A DNA stretch of 64,000 nucleotides from Nevskiaceae bacterium (GTDB lineage: Bacteria; Pseudomonadota; Gammaproteobacteria; Nevskiales; Nevskiaceae), in contig SCVA01000013.1 in NCBI GenBank assembly GCA_004297005.1, positions 12,501 through 76,500 of the forward strand, given 5' to 3'. The notes below the pieces were generated by a model, which saw nothing but the letters and a program-made list of their open reading frames with translations, was not told the origin of the DNA and did no database searches. Position numbers and translations under genes: made by a program. Position 1 is the stretch's first letter; each line of letters opens with the position of its first letter. This document shows, piece by piece, positions 11,119 to 21,374 of this stretch.

Positions 11119-12129
11119 ATGTCGAACGTCCCCGCCAGCTTCCGTGCCCTGCGCGTGCGCAGCGAGGGTGGACATAGCGCGCGCTTTGAAACGCTGGGCA
11201 TCGAGGATCTCAGCGCCGGCGAGGTCGTAGTGCGGGTCGCGTACTCCAGCATCAACTACAAGGATGCCCTGGCGGTGACCGGCAAGGGCAAGATCCTGCG
11301 CGGCTCGCCGCGCACACCGGGCATCGATCTTTCCGGCGTGGTCGCGCAGAGCAGCGACCCGCGCTACCCGCCCGGCACCAAGGTGCTGGTCACCGGCTGC
11401 AACATCGGCGAGCAGCTGGACGGCGGCTACAGCGAGTACGCCCGCCTGCCCGCCGAGGCCATCGTGCCGCTGCCCGAGGGCCTGAGCCTGGCCGAGGCCA
11501 TGGCCATCGGCACCGCCGGCTTCACCGCCGCCTTGGCGCTGCGGCGGATGCTGGAGAACCATCAAACGCCGGCGATGGGCAGCATCCTGGTCACCGGCCC
11601 CACCGGCGGCGTCGGCAGCATCGCCATCGCCCTGCTCAAGCGCGAGGGTTTTCACGTCACCGCGCTCACCGGCAAGCCGGAGGCCGCGCGCGACTACCTG
11701 AACTCGCTCGGCGCCGACGTGATCCTTGATCGCAACAGCCAGGCCATGGGCAGCAAGCCGCTGGAGACCGCGCTCTGGGGCGGCGCCATCGACAACCTCG
11801 GCGGACCCACGCTCAACTGGCTGACCCGCACGGTGAAACCCTGGGGCAACATCGCCAGCATCGGGCTGGCACAGTCGCATACGCTGGAAACCACGGTGAT
11901 GCCTTTCATCCTGCGCGGCGTGTCGCTACTGGGCATCCATTCGGTGGAATGCCCGCGCGCTTGGCGCCTGGCGGTCTGGGACAAGCTGCGCGCCGACTGG
12001 AAGCCGGCCGGCCTGATGGAACGCATGGTCGCCCGCACCATCAGCCTCGACGAGCTGCCCGCCGCCTGCGAGGACCTGATCGCCGGCCGGGTCACCGGCC
12101 GCACCCTGGTGCGCCTCCACGGAGACTGA
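11119..12129 (+). CDS. YhdH/AcuI-type acrylyl-CoA reductase / quinone oxidoreductase
   Basis: MDR family; SINYKDALAVTGKGKILR, GTAGFTAALAL, VTGPTGGVGSIA. Confidence 0.92.
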   Translation: MSNVPASFRALRVRSEGGHSARFETLGIEDLSAGEVVVRVAYSSINYKDALAVTGKGKILRGSPRTPGIDLSGVVAQSSDPRYPPGTKVLVTGCNIGEQLDGGYSEYARLPAEAIVPLPEGLSLAEAMAIGTAGFTAALALRRMLENHQTPAMGSILVTGPTGGVGSIAIALLKREGFHVTALTGKPEAARDYLNSLGADVILDRNSQAMGSKPLETALWGGAIDNLGGPTLNWLTRTVKPWGNIASIGLAQSHTLETTVMPFILRGVSLLGIHSVECPRAWRLAVWDKLRADWKPAGLMERMVARTISLDELPAACEDLIAGRVTGRTLVRLHGD

Positions 12130-12147
12130 ACGCTGGAACACCAGCCT

Positions 12148-13290
12148 TCAGTTGAGTTGCAGTTCGCGCAAGTGATCCAGCTTGGCGGCGTAGAGGTCGC
12201 GGCTACCGGGGGTGGTACTGCTGTCCAGCGCCAGTCGGAGCTCCTGACTGGCCAGACGCGATTCCCCTAGCCGCAGATGGGTCATCGCCAGCGCGAAGTG
12301 GATTTCGTGGGCGTAGGGCATGCGCGCCAGTTCCTTGCGGAACAGACGGCGCGCCTCGCGGTAATCCTTGCGCTGCAGTGCCGCCAGCCCTAGGTCGAAG
12401 TAGTGATAGGGCGGTTCGGCATCGAGGCGCGCCAGTTTGGCGCGATGAGCGGCCGCTTCGGCGACCCGCCCCTGCTCTTCCAGCAGACCCACCAGATTGG
12501 AAAGCGCCTCGGCATCCCCGGGCATGCGTTCCAGAGCGTGGTGCAGGGCGCGCTCGGCCTGCGCCGGCTCGCCGTGCTTCACATAGATCACGCCCAGCGT
12601 GTTGTACGCACTCTGGTAGTCGGGCGCGGTGCCGATTGCCGCCCGCGCCCACCAGTAGGCCTGATCAATCTGTCCCTGCGCGAGACTCTCGGCAGCACGA
12701 TTGTTCATGTACATCGCCAGCACGGTCGCCTCGGGAACCTCCTGGCGATACTGTCCACGCAGTTCCTCTGGCGGCAAGAAATCCACCGTCATCACCGACT
12801 GTTCACCATCGCGCTGCCGGTCACGGCCGCTCGCGCCCAGGCCAATGTTGATGTGCCCGCTGAGCACCATCAGCTCCTCGCCACGGCTCCAGGTGTCCTG
12901 TCCGAACACACTCTGGTAGTGCACCGGAATGCCTAGTTGCCGGGCAAACGCGGCAGTCATGATCACCAGCGAAAGGCAGTTGCCGGCCCGCGCCTCAAAG
13001 GCCTGAGCGGCGTTGCGGGTCATCGTCGCGTCGTACTCCAGGCGCAGGCCGCCGCGCAAAGCCTCGAACAAGCCCCTGCGCGGACCGTGCGCCCGAATCT
13101 GCTCGGCGATCTCGCCGTCGAGGTAGTCCCGCATGGCCGGACTCAACGCAAAAATCTCCCCAGCGTTCGCAGGCTCGGAAGGCGGCTTGAACAGGGCGTC
13201 GGCGAACAGCCGGTCTGGAGCGGGCTGGAACGGCTGCTGGGCGCAGCCGAAAAGGAACAAGACGCTCAACAGCAAGGCGCCGATTCTCAT
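12148..13290 (-). CDS. lipoprotein with transglutaminase-like and TPR regions
   Basis: LFGCAQQ lipobox; EARAGNCLSLVIMTAAFARQLGIPVHYQ; TPR repeats. Confidence 0.75.
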   Translation of the reverse strand: MRIGALLLSVLFLFGCAQQPFQPAPDRLFADALFKPPSEPANAGEIFALSPAMRDYLDGEIAEQIRAHGPRRGLFEALRGGLRLEYDATMTRNAAQAFEARAGNCLSLVIMTAAFARQLGIPVHYQSVFGQDTWSRGEELMVLSGHINIGLGASGRDRQRDGEQSVMTVDFLPPEELRGQYRQEVPEATVLAMYMNNRAAESLAQGQIDQAYWWARAAIGTAPDYQSAYNTLGVIYVKHGEPAQAERALHHALERMPGDAEALSNLVGLLEEQGRVAEAAAHRAKLARLDAEPPYHYFDLGLAALQRKDYREARRLFRKELARMPYAHEIHFALAMTHLRLGESRLASQELRLALDSSTTPGSRDLYAAKLDHLRELQLN

Positions 13291-13422
13291 CCCGGTTCTC
13301 CTTGATCATCACCGGTGGAGGAGCGGGCGGTCATCGACCCGCACCCGTCTGACAACGACGATAAGGGCTGCGGCCGTGAAAGAAAAGCCTCTGCGCCAGG
13401 TCAGACGCAGCGGCCGCGAGCT

Positions 13423-14493
13423 CTAGGACGCCAGGGCCGGATAGTCGGTATAGCCTTTGGGGCCCGGCGTGTAGAGGGTGGCGAAGTCGACCGCGTTGAG
13501 GGCCGCCTCCTTGCCAAAGCGCTGTACCAGATCGGGATTGGCGAGAAAGGCCTTGCCGTAGACGATGGCATCGGCACGACCCTCGCGGATCGCGGCGTTG
13601 CCGCTGTCGGCGTCGAAGCCGCCGTTGAGTAGCAGGGGGCCCTTGAAGTGCGCGCGGGCGATCCGCGCCAGCCCCTGCTCGGCGGGCAGGTCCCACTGCT
13701 CGTGGCGCAGCTCCAGATGGCCGACGCCGCGCTTCTGCAGCTCCTTGGCGACGTATTCCACCAGCGCCTGCGGCTGCGACTCCGCCATGTCGTTGAAGGC
13801 CACCAGCGGCGAGATGCGCACGCCGACCCGACCGGCGCCGAGCACCGAGATGCAGGCGTCGACCACCTCCAGCAGCAAGCGCGCGCGGTTCTCGATGGAG
13901 CCACCGTACAGATCAGTGCGGTCGTTGACCGAATCGCGCAGGAACTGGTCGATCAGATAACCATGCGCGCCGTGGATCTGCACCGCATCGAAGCCGGCGG
14001 CCTTGGCACGCTCGGCAGCCTTGCGGAACAGCTCGACGATGCCGGGGATCTCCTCGGTACGCAGCGGTCGCGGCGTCTCGTAGGGCACCTTGCCCTTGGG
14101 CGTGTGGGTGAGGTCGTTGCGGATCGGCTTGTTGCTGGAGCTGATCGGCTGCACGCCGTTGATGTCGGAATGCGCGGCGCGGCCAGCGTGCCAGAGCTGG
14201 ATGGCGATGCGCCCGCCGGCGGCGTGGACGGCGTCGGTGACGCGCTTCCAGCCGGCCTGCGTCGCCTCGTCAAACAGACCGCCCTCGCCCAGATAGGCGC
14301 TGGCATCCGGGCTGATCAGCGCGCACTCGGTGAAGATCAGGCCGGCACCGGCGCGCTGGCGGTAGTACTCCACCATCAGATCGTTGGGAATGTGGGTCGT
14401 CCCGGCGCGGGTACGGGTGAGCGGCGCCATCAGGATGCGGTTGGGCAACTCGAGCGCACCGAGCTTGAGCGGACTGAAGAGATCGAGGGACAT
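13423..14493 (-). CDS. Old Yellow Enzyme family alkene reductase (NemA-like)
   Basis: MSLDLFSPLKLGALELPNRILMAPLTRTRAG...HGAHGYLIDQFLRDSVNDRTDLYGGS. Confidence 0.94.
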   Translation of the reverse strand: MSLDLFSPLKLGALELPNRILMAPLTRTRAGTTHIPNDLMVEYYRQRAGAGLIFTECALISPDASAYLGEGGLFDEATQAGWKRVTDAVHAAGGRIAIQLWHAGRAAHSDINGVQPISSSNKPIRNDLTHTPKGKVPYETPRPLRTEEIPGIVELFRKAAERAKAAGFDAVQIHGAHGYLIDQFLRDSVNDRTDLYGGSIENRARLLLEVVDACISVLGAGRVGVRISPLVAFNDMAESQPQALVEYVAKELQKRGVGHLELRHEQWDLPAEQGLARIARAHFKGPLLLNGGFDADSGNAAIREGRADAIVYGKAFLANPDLVQRFGKEAALNAVDFATLYTPGPKGYTDYPALAS

Positions 14494-14618
14494 GGGAACT
14501 CCTTTCGGTTTTATTTGGCTACCGGCTCGGTCAGCGACCGACGCCGAGGGAATCGCAGGTTCAGCGAGGATGCCAGGCATCGCGGCATAAAGGGCTTGGA
14601 ACAGGCGTTGCGAATCGC

Positions 14619-16037
14619 TCATGTCGGCGCTCCCTGGGCCGGTTCAAGGCCCCAGCCACCACCCAGCGCCTTGTACAGCGCCACCGCCGAGGTATTGACC
14701 GCGGTCTCGCTGGCGGCGACGGCGTCTTCGGCGGCCAGCAGGCTGCGCTCGGCGTCGAGCAGCACCAGGAAGTCGATCACCCCCGCCTTGTACTGGATGC
14801 GCGCCAGCTCGGCGGCACGGCGCGCGGCGGCGGCCTGGTCCAGCGTGTGCAGCAGACGCTGGCGCGACTGGCTCACCGCCACGAAGGCGTTCTCGGTCTC
14901 TTCCAGCGCAGTCAGCACGGTCTGCTCATAGCGCGCCACCGCGCCGCGGCTGCGAGCATCGGCGGCATCGACGCGGGCGGCGACGCTGCCGAGGTCGAAA
15001 GCGGCCCAGGACAACGTCGGCCCGGCGCTCCAGGCGCGGCTGGCGGCGCCGAGGTCGCCGAAGCTACCGGCACTGAAGCCGGCAAAGCCGCTCAGGCTCA
15101 GGCGCGGGAAGTAGTCGGCGGTCGCCACCCCGACGCGAGCGGTGGCGGCGTGCAGCTCGGCGGCGGCGCGGGCGACGTCCGGCCGGCGGCGCAGCAGCTC
15201 GCCCGCCTCGCCCACCGGCAGCGGCCGGTTGAGCGCGGCGACGGTGGCCGCGGCCGGCGGCTGCCAGACGCCGGGACGCTGCCCGAGCAGCACCGCCAGC
15301 CGATGCTCGGCGCGACGACGCTGGGTTTCCAGCAAGGGCATGTCCGCCTCGGTGGCGGCCAGACGGGCACGGGCGCTGGCGACATCCAGCTCGGTGCCAC
15401 GACCGGCGTCGTAGCGCACCTGGGTCAGGCGCAGCGTCTCCTTCTGGCTGTCGCGATTGCGCTCGGCGACATCCAGCTGCTGGGCACTGCCGCGCCACTC
15501 GAAGTAATTGCGCGCGACCTCGGAGGCCACTAGCACCTGCGCTTCGTGCAGGCTGGCCTGGGCCGCTTCGGCGTCGGCGCGCGCGGCTTCGGTGCCGCGC
15601 CGCACCCGGCCGAACAGATCCAGCTCCCAGGCGGCGTCAAAGCCCAGCCGCAAGCTCTCGGTCTGGCCGCGTGGGCCGGTGCTGTTGGCACCGAGCTGCG
15701 CCGCCTCGCCCTTCTGCGCGCTGCCGCTGGCGGTGACCTGCGGATAGGCGTCGTTGCGCTGGTCGCGGAACAGGGCGCGCGCTTCCTCGACCCGGCTCAA
15801 GGCCAGGGCCAGGTCGCGGTTGGCGAGCAGCGCCTGATCGACCAGACCGCTCAGCGCGGGATCGCCGAGCTGCGTCCACCAGCGCGCTTCCAGACTGCCG
15901 CCGACCACGGTGTCGGCCCCGGCGCGGGTGAAGTTGGCTGGCGCGGTCTCCGGCGCCTGGTAGTCGGGGCCGACCGCGCAGGCGGCGAGTGCGAAGGCCG
16001 ACAGTGCGGCGGCCAGCGGAGCGAGCCGGCTTACCAC
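14619..16037 (-). CDS. RND efflux outer-membrane factor lipoprotein (NodT/OprM family)
   Basis: ALAACAVGPDYQAPE lipobox; OMF family sequence; GTG start. Confidence 0.93.
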   Translation of the reverse strand: MVSRLAPLAAALSAFALAACAVGPDYQAPETAPANFTRAGADTVVGGSLEARWWTQLGDPALSGLVDQALLANRDLALALSRVEEARALFRDQRNDAYPQVTASGSAQKGEAAQLGANSTGPRGQTESLRLGFDAAWELDLFGRVRRGTEAARADAEAAQASLHEAQVLVASEVARNYFEWRGSAQQLDVAERNRDSQKETLRLTQVRYDAGRGTELDVASARARLAATEADMPLLETQRRRAEHRLAVLLGQRPGVWQPPAAATVAALNRPLPVGEAGELLRRRPDVARAAAELHAATARVGVATADYFPRLSLSGFAGFSAGSFGDLGAASRAWSAGPTLSWAAFDLGSVAARVDAADARSRGAVARYEQTVLTALEETENAFVAVSQSRQRLLHTLDQAAAARRAAELARIQYKAGVIDFLVLLDAERSLLAAEDAVAASETAVNTSAVALYKALGGGWGLEPAQGAPT

Positions 16038-16756
16038 GGCAGCGCCTCGCCCTGATGGAAGTAGCCGCCATTCGGGCCGTCGGCCGGCAGTGTCGCCAGC
16101 CAGACGCTGGTCTTGGCGCCGTCGGGAATGCTCATCGGCGCGGCCGCGCCGCCCATGTCGGTCTGTACATGGCCGGGATGCGCGGCATTGACCTTGTGCG
16201 GGGTATCGCGCAGCTCGTAGGCGAGATGCACGGTCCAGGCATTCACCGCGCTCTTGCTGACGTTGTAGGCCGGCACCTTGTAGTCGTAGATCGGCGAGCC
16301 GGGGGTCTGATGCAGGGTGTTGCTGGCGAGGATGCTCGACAGATTGACGATGCGCGCGCCGCTGGACTTCTTCAGCAGCGGCAGAAAGGCCTGGGTGACG
16401 GCGACCAGACCGAAGACATTGGTGTCGAAGGTCTTGCGCCAGGTGTCCAGCGACTGCTCCGAGGGCTTCTTGTCGCCGGCATCGAGCAGCACGCCGGCAT
16501 TGTTGACCAACACGTCGATACGGCCGTGTTTCTGGGCGATCACCGCGACCGCCGCGGCGATGGAGCCGGCATCGGTCACATCCAGCTGTAAGGGCTCGAC
16601 CTCGCTGCCCAGCGAGTTGGCGGCCTCGACCGCCTTGCCGCGGTCACGCGCCGCGAGGATGACGTGATGGCCCAGGGCCGCGAGCTGCCTGGCAGTTTCC
16701 AGGCCGATGCCCTTGTTGGCGCCGGTGATAAGGCTGATGGGTTTGGAATTGCTCAT
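16031..16756 (-). CDS. short-chain dehydrogenase/reductase
   Basis: ITGANKGIGLETARQLA, NNAGV, YNVSKSAVN. Confidence 0.93.
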   Translation of the reverse strand: MSNSKPISLITGANKGIGLETARQLAALGHHVILAARDRGKAVEAANSLGSEVEPLQLDVTDAGSIAAAVAVIAQKHGRIDVLVNNAGVLLDAGDKKPSEQSLDTWRKTFDTNVFGLVAVTQAFLPLLKKSSGARIVNLSSILASNTLHQTPGSPIYDYKVPAYNVSKSAVNAWTVHLAYELRDTPHKVNAAHPGHVQTDMGGAAAPMSIPDGAKTSVWLATLPADGPNGGYFHQGEALPW

Positions 16757-16778
16757 CGGATTTCCTTGATTCTTGGGT

Positions 16779-19700
16779 TTAGTGGGCTTCGAGGCCGGCC
16801 AGGGAATAGGCGGTGACCGGCTTGGGCTTGCGCTGAGCGAGCTTGCGGATGACCAGATAGAACACCGGCGTCATCAGCAGACCGAAGAAGGTGACGCCGA
16901 TCATGCCGGCAAACACCGCCACGCCCATGGCGTGGCGCATCTCGGCGCCGGCGCCGCTGGAATAGACCAGCGGCAGCACGCCCATGACGAAGGCCAGCGA
17001 GGTCATCAGGATCGGCCGCAGACGCAGGCGGCAGGCTTCCAGAACCGCGTCCCAGGTACTGGCGCCGGCTTCTTCCTGCTCCTTGGCAAACTCGACGATC
17101 AAGATCGCGTTCTTGCAGGCCAGGCCCACCAATACGATCAGACCGATCTGCGTGAAGATGTTGTTGTCGCCGCCAGAGAGCCAGACGCCAGTGATCGCCG
17201 AGAACAGGCACATCGGCACGATCAGAATCACCACCAGCGGCAGGCTCCAGCTCTCGTACTGCGCGGCCAGCACCAGAAAGGCCAGCAGCACGCAGAGCGG
17301 GAAGATCAGCAGCGCGGTGTTGCCGGCGAGAATCTGCTGATAGGTCAGCTCGGTCCACTCGTAGGCCATGCCATTGGGCAGCTCGGACTTCACCACCTCC
17401 TCGATGATCTTCTGCGCCTGGCCGCTGGAATAGCCGGCCGCGGGCGCGCCGTTGATCTCGGCGGTGACATAGCCGTTGTAGTGCATCACCCGGTCTGGCC
17501 CGGCGGTCTCGTTGACCTTCAGGAAGGCGCCCAGCGGCACCATCTCGCCGGCGCTGTTGCGCACCTGGAGACGGGTCACGTCCTCCGGTTGCAGGCGGAA
17601 GCGCAGGTCGGCCTGGGCGTTGACCTGGTAGGTGCGGCCGAAGCGGTTGAAGTCGTTGACGTAGAGCGAGCCTAGGTAGATCTGCAAAGTCTCGTTGATC
17701 GCCTGCAGGCTCACGCCCTGGGCCTTGGCCTTCTCGCGGTCGATGTCGGCGTAGATCTGCGGCACGTTGACCTGGTAGCTGCTGAACACGCTGCTCAAGC
17801 CCGGCGTCTGCCGCGCCTTGTGCAGGATGTTCTGGGTCACCGTGTACAGCTCGTCAAAGCCCAGGCCGGCGCGGTCTTCCAGCTGCAGCTTGAAGCCGCC
17901 AATGGTGCCCAGGCCCTGCACCGGCGGCGGCGGGAACACGGCGATGAAGGCCTCCTGGATGCCGCCGAACTTCTCGTTGAGCGAAGAAGCGATCTCCGCC
18001 GCCGACAGCCCCGGCCCCTTGCGCTCGTCGAAACCTTTCAGCGAGGCGAAGACGATGCCGGCATTGGGCGCATTGGTGAAGCCATTGATCGACAGGCCCG
18101 GGAAGGCGACCGCCGAGGCCACGCCCGGCTGCTCCATCATGATCCGGCTCATCTCGCGGATCACCTGCTCGCTGCGGTCCAGCGTCGCTGCGTCCGGCAG
18201 GTTGGCGAAGGCCACCAGGTACTGCTTGTCCTGCTGCGGCACGAAGCCTTCCGGTACCGTCTTGAAGCCCAGCGCGGTCAGGCCCAGCAGGCCGCCGTAG
18301 ACCATCAGCACCACCGCCGCACCACGCAGCAGGCGCTGCACGCCACTGACATAACCACGGCCTGCGCTGGCGAAGAAGCGGTTGAACGGCCGGAACAGCC
18401 AGCCGAAGGCGGCATCGATGCCGCGCTGGAAGCGGTCCTTGGGCGCGTCATGGCCCTTGAGCAGCACTGCGGCGAGCGCCGGCGACAGGGTCAGCGAGTT
18501 GAAGGCGGAGATCACCGTCGAGATGGCGATGGTCAGCGCGAACTGCTTGTAGAACTGGCCGGTCAGCCCGCTGATGAAGGCCGTGGGGATGAACACCGCG
18601 CACAGCACCAGCGCCGTGGCGACGATGGGGCCGGTGACTTCGCGCATGGCCTGCCGCGTCGCCTCCAGCGGCGTCTTGCCCAGCTCGATGTTGCGCTCGA
18701 CGTTTTCGACCACGACGATCGCGTCATCGACCACGATGCCGATCGCCAGCACCAGACCGAACAGCGACAGCGCATTGAGCGAGAAGCCGGCGGCGTGCAT
18801 CACCGCGAAGGTGCCCACCAGCGAAACCGGCACCGCCGCCAGCGGAATGATGCTGGCGCGCCAGGTCTGCAGGAACAGGATCACCACCAGCACCACCAGC
18901 AGCAGCGCCTCGAACAGCGTGTGCACCACCGCCTCGATGGAGCCGCGCACGAACACGGTCGGGTCGTAGACGATTTCGTAGTCGATGCCCTGCGGGAAGT
19001 CCTTCTTCAGTTCCTCCATCTTGGCGCGGACGTCATTGCTGATCTCGATGGCATTGCTGCCCGGCCGCTGGAAGATCGGCAACGCCACCGCCGACTTATT
19101 GTTGAGCAGGGAGCGTAGCGCGTAGTTGGAGGAGCCCAGCTCGACGCGGGCCACGTCCTTGAGCCGGGTGATGGCGCCGTCGGCACCGACGCGGACCACG
19201 ATGTCGCCGAACCCTTCCTCGGTGGTGAGCCGGCCGGCGGCATTGATGTTGAGCTGGAAGTCAGCGGCATTGGGCGCCGGCGGCGCACCGAGCTGGCCGG
19301 CGGCGACCTGCTGGTTCTGCTCGCGGATGGCGGCGATCACCTCGCTGGCCGAAAGCCCACGGCTGGCGACCTTCTCGGGATCGAGCCAGACCCGCATCGA
19401 GTAGGCGCCGGCACCGAACACCTGTACGTCGCCGACGCCGTCGATGCGTGCCAGCTCGTCCTTCACCCGCAGACGGCCGTAGTTGGCGACGTAGAGATCG
19501 TCATAGCGGCCATCGGGCGAGAGCAGGTGCACGACCATGGTCAGGTCGGGCGAGGCCTTCTGGGTGGTGACGCCGAGGCGCTGCACTTCCTGCGGCAGCT
19601 GCGGCAGCGCCTGGGCGACGCGGTTCTGCACCAGCACCTGCGCCTTGTCGATGTCGGAGCCAATGGCGAAGGTGATGGTCAGGGTCATCGCGCCATCGGA

Positions 19701-19955
19701 GGTGGCCTGCGAGAACAGGTACTGCATGCCCTCGACGCCGTTGATGCTCTGCTCCAGCGGGCTGGCGACGGTCTCGGCGATCACCTTGGGATTGGCGCCC
19801 GGGTAGGCGGCGCGCACCACCACGGTTGGCGGCACCACCTCCGGGTACTCGCTGATCGGCAACTGGCTCAGCGACAGCGCGCCGGCGATGAAGACGATGG
19901 CCGACAGCACCGCGGCGAAGATCGGCCGGTTGACGAAGAATTGGGAGAAGTTCAT
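16779..19955 (-). CDS. RND multidrug efflux permease (HAE1, AcrB-like)
   Basis: 1058 aa; MNFSQFFVNRPIFAAVLSAIV...GIVVDDAIVVVENVER. Confidence 0.97.
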   Translation of the reverse strand: MNFSQFFVNRPIFAAVLSAIVFIAGALSLSQLPISEYPEVVPPTVVVRAAYPGANPKVIAETVASPLEQSINGVEGMQYLFSQATSDGAMTLTITFAIGSDIDKAQVLVQNRVAQALPQLPQEVQRLGVTTQKASPDLTMVVHLLSPDGRYDDLYVANYGRLRVKDELARIDGVGDVQVFGAGAYSMRVWLDPEKVASRGLSASEVIAAIREQNQQVAAGQLGAPPAPNAADFQLNINAAGRLTTEEGFGDIVVRVGADGAITRLKDVARVELGSSNYALRSLLNNKSAVALPIFQRPGSNAIEISNDVRAKMEELKKDFPQGIDYEIVYDPTVFVRGSIEAVVHTLFEALLLVVLVVILFLQTWRASIIPLAAVPVSLVGTFAVMHAAGFSLNALSLFGLVLAIGIVVDDAIVVVENVERNIELGKTPLEATRQAMREVTGPIVATALVLCAVFIPTAFISGLTGQFYKQFALTIAISTVISAFNSLTLSPALAAVLLKGHDAPKDRFQRGIDAAFGWLFRPFNRFFASAGRGYVSGVQRLLRGAAVVLMVYGGLLGLTALGFKTVPEGFVPQQDKQYLVAFANLPDAATLDRSEQVIREMSRIMMEQPGVASAVAFPGLSINGFTNAPNAGIVFASLKGFDERKGPGLSAAEIASSLNEKFGGIQEAFIAVFPPPPVQGLGTIGGFKLQLEDRAGLGFDELYTVTQNILHKARQTPGLSSVFSSYQVNVPQIYADIDREKAKAQGVSLQAINETLQIYLGSLYVNDFNRFGRTYQVNAQADLRFRLQPEDVTRLQVRNSAGEMVPLGAFLKVNETAGPDRVMHYNGYVTAEINGAPAAGYSSGQAQKIIEEVVKSELPNGMAYEWTELTYQQILAGNTALLIFPLCVLLAFLVLAAQYESWSLPLVVILIVPMCLFSAITGVWLSGGDNNIFTQIGLIVLVGLACKNAILIVEFAKEQEEAGASTWDAVLEACRLRLRPILMTSLAFVMGVLPLVYSSGAGAEMRHAMGVAVFAGMIGVTFFGLLMTPVFYLVIRKLAQRKPKPVTAYSLAGLEAH

Positions 19956-19968
19956 GTCGGTCTCCGGC

Positions 19969-21180
19969 TTACTGCGCGGCGCGCGCGCTGCTGCCGGCCA
20001 CCGCCAGCTTCACCGATTCGTCGTGGGCAGAAACCTGGGCGACGCCGGTGCCGCTACGGCCCTCGCCCATGGCCACCAGCTGCGGCGCCACCGCCGTGCC
20101 CGGCTTCACCCGCTGCAGGCCGTTGACGACGATGGACTCGCCGGGCTTCAAGCCGCTGCGGATCACCCGCAGGCCGTCGACGCGCGGGCCGGTGCTGACC
20201 TGTCGGTACTGTGCAACCTTGTCGGCGCCGACGGTGAGCACGAACTTGCGGTCGAGATCGGTGCCGATGGCGCGGTCATCGACCAGCGCCGCCTCGAAAC
20301 TCTGGCCGGCGACCAGCTTTACCCGTGCGAACAGCCCGGGCGTGAAACGCCCACCGGCGTCGTCGAGCGTGGCGCGAACGCGGATCAGGCCGTCGTGGCT
20401 GGCGTTGTCGACGAAGTCGAGTCGCGCCGCGTGCGGGGTGCCGGCCTCGTCCATCAGGCCGACGTAGACCTGGGCCGCGTCGTCGCGCGCCAGCGTAGCG
20501 AGGTAGCTCTGCTCGTCGAGGTCGAAGGAGACGTAGACCGGATCGACGCTGACCACCGTGGTCAGCACGCTCTGGGCGCTGACCAGGTTGCCGGCGGTAA
20601 TCAGCGCACGGGAGACGCGGCCGTCCAGCGGTGCGGTGACCCGGGTGTAGGAGAGATCCAGCCGCGCCGCCCGCAGCGCCGCCTGCACCGAGGCGACCTC
20701 GGCGGCGGCCACCGCCTCGCCGGAGCCGAGGCGGTCATGCTCTTCGCGGGAGATCGCGCCCTGCTCGATCAGCAGCGCCGACCGCGCCCGGTTGGCCTGG
20801 GCCAACCGGTACTGCGCCTGGGCGCGGTCGAGTTCCGCTTCCAGGCGCTCGACCTGGGCGGCGAAGGGACGCGGGTCGACCTGGAACAGCAACTGGCCCT
20901 TCTTTACCAGCGCGCCTTCCTGCAAGGGCGCCGACTCGATGAAGCCGGAGACTCGCGGGCGGATCTCCACCTGCTGCACCGCCTCGATACGGCCGGTCAG
21001 CTCGCGCCAATCCTTGAGGGTCTTGAACGGTACTTCCGCGACGCTGACCTGCGGGGCAGAGGGCGACGGGCTTTCCTTGGCTTCGGAGGCCCCGCAGGCG
21101 GCCAAGGTGAACAGGCTGAGTGAGAACAGACCCAGCAGGGCGGCCTTGCGCGCTGTGGGGAAAATGAGGGTGCTGGGCAT
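19969..21180 (-). CDS. RND efflux periplasmic adaptor lipoprotein (AcrA-like)
   Basis: LAACGASEA lipobox; IRPRVSGFIE...GQLLFQVDPRPF. Confidence 0.95.
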   Translation of the reverse strand: MPSTLIFPTARKAALLGLFSLSLFTLAACGASEAKESPSPSAPQVSVAEVPFKTLKDWRELTGRIEAVQQVEIRPRVSGFIESAPLQEGALVKKGQLLFQVDPRPFAAQVERLEAELDRAQAQYRLAQANRARSALLIEQGAISREEHDRLGSGEAVAAAEVASVQAALRAARLDLSYTRVTAPLDGRVSRALITAGNLVSAQSVLTTVVSVDPVYVSFDLDEQSYLATLARDDAAQVYVGLMDEAGTPHAARLDFVDNASHDGLIRVRATLDDAGGRFTPGLFARVKLVAGQSFEAALVDDRAIGTDLDRKFVLTVGADKVAQYRQVSTGPRVDGLRVIRSGLKPGESIVVNGLQRVKPGTAVAPQLVAMGEGRSGTGVAQVSAHDESVKLAVAGSSARAAQ

Positions 21181-21298
21181 GGCGGACTCCCTTGCTAAGG
21201 CCGTAAATGGTCGCCACCGTTGGTGGAGCAGGCCTTGCCGTGCATCTGCCGCGGCTTGACACTGCGCCGTCACACCCCAATGATGCTGATGTGACTAT

Positions 21299-21341
21299 AC
21301 CGTTCGGTAACATCTGGAGAGAATGTTAGTGACCGGTCAGT
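21299..21341. promoter_or_regulatory. paired TetR-family operator candidates in the divergent efflux/tetR intergenic region
   Basis: ACCGTTCGGT (21299-21308) and ACCGGTCAGT within palindrome TGACCGGTCA (21332-21341); 33 bp apart. Confidence 0.55.
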
Positions 21342-21374
21342 ATCATTTCAAGCCAGTTGTGTAAGGAGGGTCCG

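Noticed and set aside
17820-19118. 432-aa plus-strand ORF antisense to the RND permease
   Set aside because: Low-complexity His/Arg/Gln-rich shadow ORF opposite a clear AcrB-like gene.
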